From: Elysia marginata
Taxonomy: Eukaryota; Mollusca; Gastropoda; Plakobranchidae
Assembly: GCA_019649035.1 (NCBI GenBank)
Contig: BMAT01000071.1
Coordinates: 282,841-316,424, forward strand
Length of the DNA: 33,584 nt
Reading direction: 5' to 3'
Positions 32,223-33,584 of the stretch are shown one piece after another; the stretch's first letter is position 1, and each line of letters opens with the position of its first letter. Below the pieces are notes generated by a model. The model was not told the DNA's origin. It searched no databases and was given only the letters and a program-made list of their open reading frames with translations. The position numbers and the translations under genes are program-made.

Positions 32223-32308
32223 AGGTTATTTATACCGGGGTTTTAAAGCCTAGGTTATTTATACCGGATTTTTAAAGCCTAGGTTATTTATAGCGGATTT
32301 TTAACTTT
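32223..32308. repeat. 29-nt tandem repeat, three units
   Basis: Units begin AGGTTATTTATACCGG and end TTTTTAAAGCCT; the third is slightly diverged. It directly adjoins the SINE fragment. Confidence 0.9.
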
Positions 32309-32722
32309 TTAAAAAGCCAGTATTTTTAATTAGATTTTTAAACACGTGCCGTATATGTAAAATTTAGATTTAATTCGAATTAGAGTTTCACTTAAAAAAA
32401 AAACAAAAAACCCTTGCTTATCTTATTGTCATCACACGACTTGCAGCTGTAGGTAGGCCTAACGTTACTGTCGGTTATGTTGTTGCATATTGACAGCCAA
32501 TCATCCAATGTCAATATAATATTATTAACTCCATAATTAAAGAACAACAATCTTGAAAGCTGGATGGAAGTTTTACCGTTACGGTGAATAGGTGATTAAG
32601 ACGTAAAATCAATTAGGGCCTATACTTTGGCTAGAAATTTTGAATCACGCATGTTGGTGATAAAAAAAAACTGAAATACTTATAAATTTACATATGTACA
32701 CAGTTGAGGTAGGCTATCTGAT
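32309..32722. other. Non-coding tract next to the transposase
   Basis: AT-rich with no recognised feature. The downstream end of the transposon should lie here, but no inverted terminal repeat could be paired because the other end is outside the window. Confidence 0.4.
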
Positions 32723-33584
32723 CTAAACAGGATACACCTCTCTGATGCAGGATACCAGGTTTTCAAACGGATCGTCGCCAAACCTCTTACACCACATGTT
32801 TTCAATCATGTCGGAATCAATCAAAGACCTAGCTGTGCCACACTCTCTTTTATTTCGCAGCTTCGCTCTGCACCACATTGACTCGACGTGGTTTGTTGCA
32901 GCCCAAGTCGCTGGATCAACAAAGTTTAGATTGTGGTTAACTGTTAGGTGCCTATACCCAATGTTGTTGATCGTGTTATAGGCGGCTCACATGTCCGACA
33001 TCACGGTTGTGCCCGGTAACACATACTGCTGCAGTATGGGCAAGAGAGTGGCCGCATCTCTCTGTGGAACTAACACGAGGAAGCCTTCCTTCGTTTGATT
33101 GTCAATACCTCCAAAGACCCACTGGGTTGGAATTATTCTACCTACAATTGCTTTGCGTTTGCTGAAAGCAGATTGATCGATTTCTACGACATGACCTGGT
33201 CCACCAATTCGGGCTGGGTTTTGCAGAAAATACTCTCCAAAGATGTCTCTAACAAAATTCCTCTCTTTAACTATCGCCTCTGTAGCCAGACCGCACTCCC
33301 TGATAATGCTTTTGCACGTTGCCATCTCAAAGGCATATAGATAAAGAAAGTCTATGATGGTTTTTAACTCCAGTCGACTTTCAACTCCAAAAAAGCTTCC
33401 CTCAGGAACCGAGCACTCCTTCCTGTATGTTTTGTCTCCACATCTTCACCTCTTATCATCATTTCTCTTGCTATCAATCATTCATCTCCTTCATCTTATC
33501 TTCATATTGTGGGCAGTCCGTGTTCGTGGCTAGCAGTCCTAGTCCACAAAGCCACTGAATCATGCAGTCTTCTGTAGTGCTGGT
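32723..33584 (-). pseudogene. Decayed IS1595/ISXO2 (Merlin-type) DDE transposase
   Basis: Minus-strand translation gives the family landmarks in order: CSVPEGSFFG (zinc-ribbon tail), GPGHVVEIDQSAFSKRKA (first catalytic Asp), TQWVFGGID, LVLVPQRDAATLLP, GTTVMSDM (second Asp), HLTVNHNLNF and HVESMW (third acidic residue), ending IREVYPV at TAG 32723-32725. Two in-frame TGA codons (32987-32989 and 33446-33448) sit where tryptophan is expected (SDM-W-AAY and R-W-RCG). Beyond about 33470 the likely N-terminal sequence (LGLLATNTDCPQ) is in another frame. It is therefore a pseudogene of a plain DNA transposon, continuing past the window end. Confidence 0.85.

Overview
Eukaryotic nuclear DNA, AT-rich and crowded with transposon fossils. 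Split exons with GT-AG borders, long introns, GATA-type microsatellites and tRNA-derived SINEs point to an invertebrate animal. A mollusc, perhaps a gastropod, fits the repeat flavour best, but that is inference and no species marker was seen.

The one clear host gene lies on the minus strand from about 29.4 kb (possible non-coding first exon) or 27.78 kb (first exon with coding sequence) down to 11.82 kb. Nine coding exons join in frame without a break into a predicted protein of 454 residues. It has an SRA (YDG) domain, the 5-methylcytosine base-flipping reader fold of UHRF1, but no UBL, tandem Tudor, PHD or RING domain. The N-terminus has a short YE..RL.N...N motif followed by a basic RRKSARL patch, an arrangement like the N-terminus of Cmr1/WDR76. 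The C-terminus is a 176-residue acidic, Ser/Thr-rich tail. The methyl-base pocket is conserved, while the NKR finger that UHRF1 uses to read hemimethylated CpG is changed. This stand-alone SRA protein is the most interesting item here.

The introns and flanks hold the rest. 0-1.1 kb: GATA microsatellites around a long hairpin, plus one possible exon of another minus-strand gene. 2-7.4 kb: microsatellites, a small foldback element and a 0.94 kb element with inverted ends. 7.48-8.75 and 10.16-11.28 kb: two hAT-like non-autonomous elements, each flanked by an exact 6-bp duplication (TATAAA / TTTATA). The first contains a pogo-like MITE. 11.8-17.3 kb: the last six exons, with a second pogo-like MITE (holding a 452-bp assembly gap), a SINE and one arm of an inverted repeat pair. 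17.3-23.8 kb: a 6.5 kb intron with the other arm, an 0.85 kb MITE, a compact DIRS-like remnant, a 4.1 kb DIRS-type tyrosine-recombinase retrotransposon fossil and a pogo-like MITE end. 23.8-27.8 kb: upstream exons, hAT-like pieces, a truncated LINE with 12-bp target duplications and a second copy of the 0.85 kb MITE. 28.5-29.15 kb: a 247-bp MITE with 8-bp duplications and a SINE with 14-bp duplications set against its edge. 29.4 kb: a candidate promoter with E2F-, ETS- and YY1-like motifs. 32.1-33.6 kb: SINE core, 29-bp tandem repeats and a decayed IS1595/Merlin-type transposase running off the window end.

All coordinates and translations were read by eye. Functional statements about the SRA protein rest on recognised family motifs, not on a database search.
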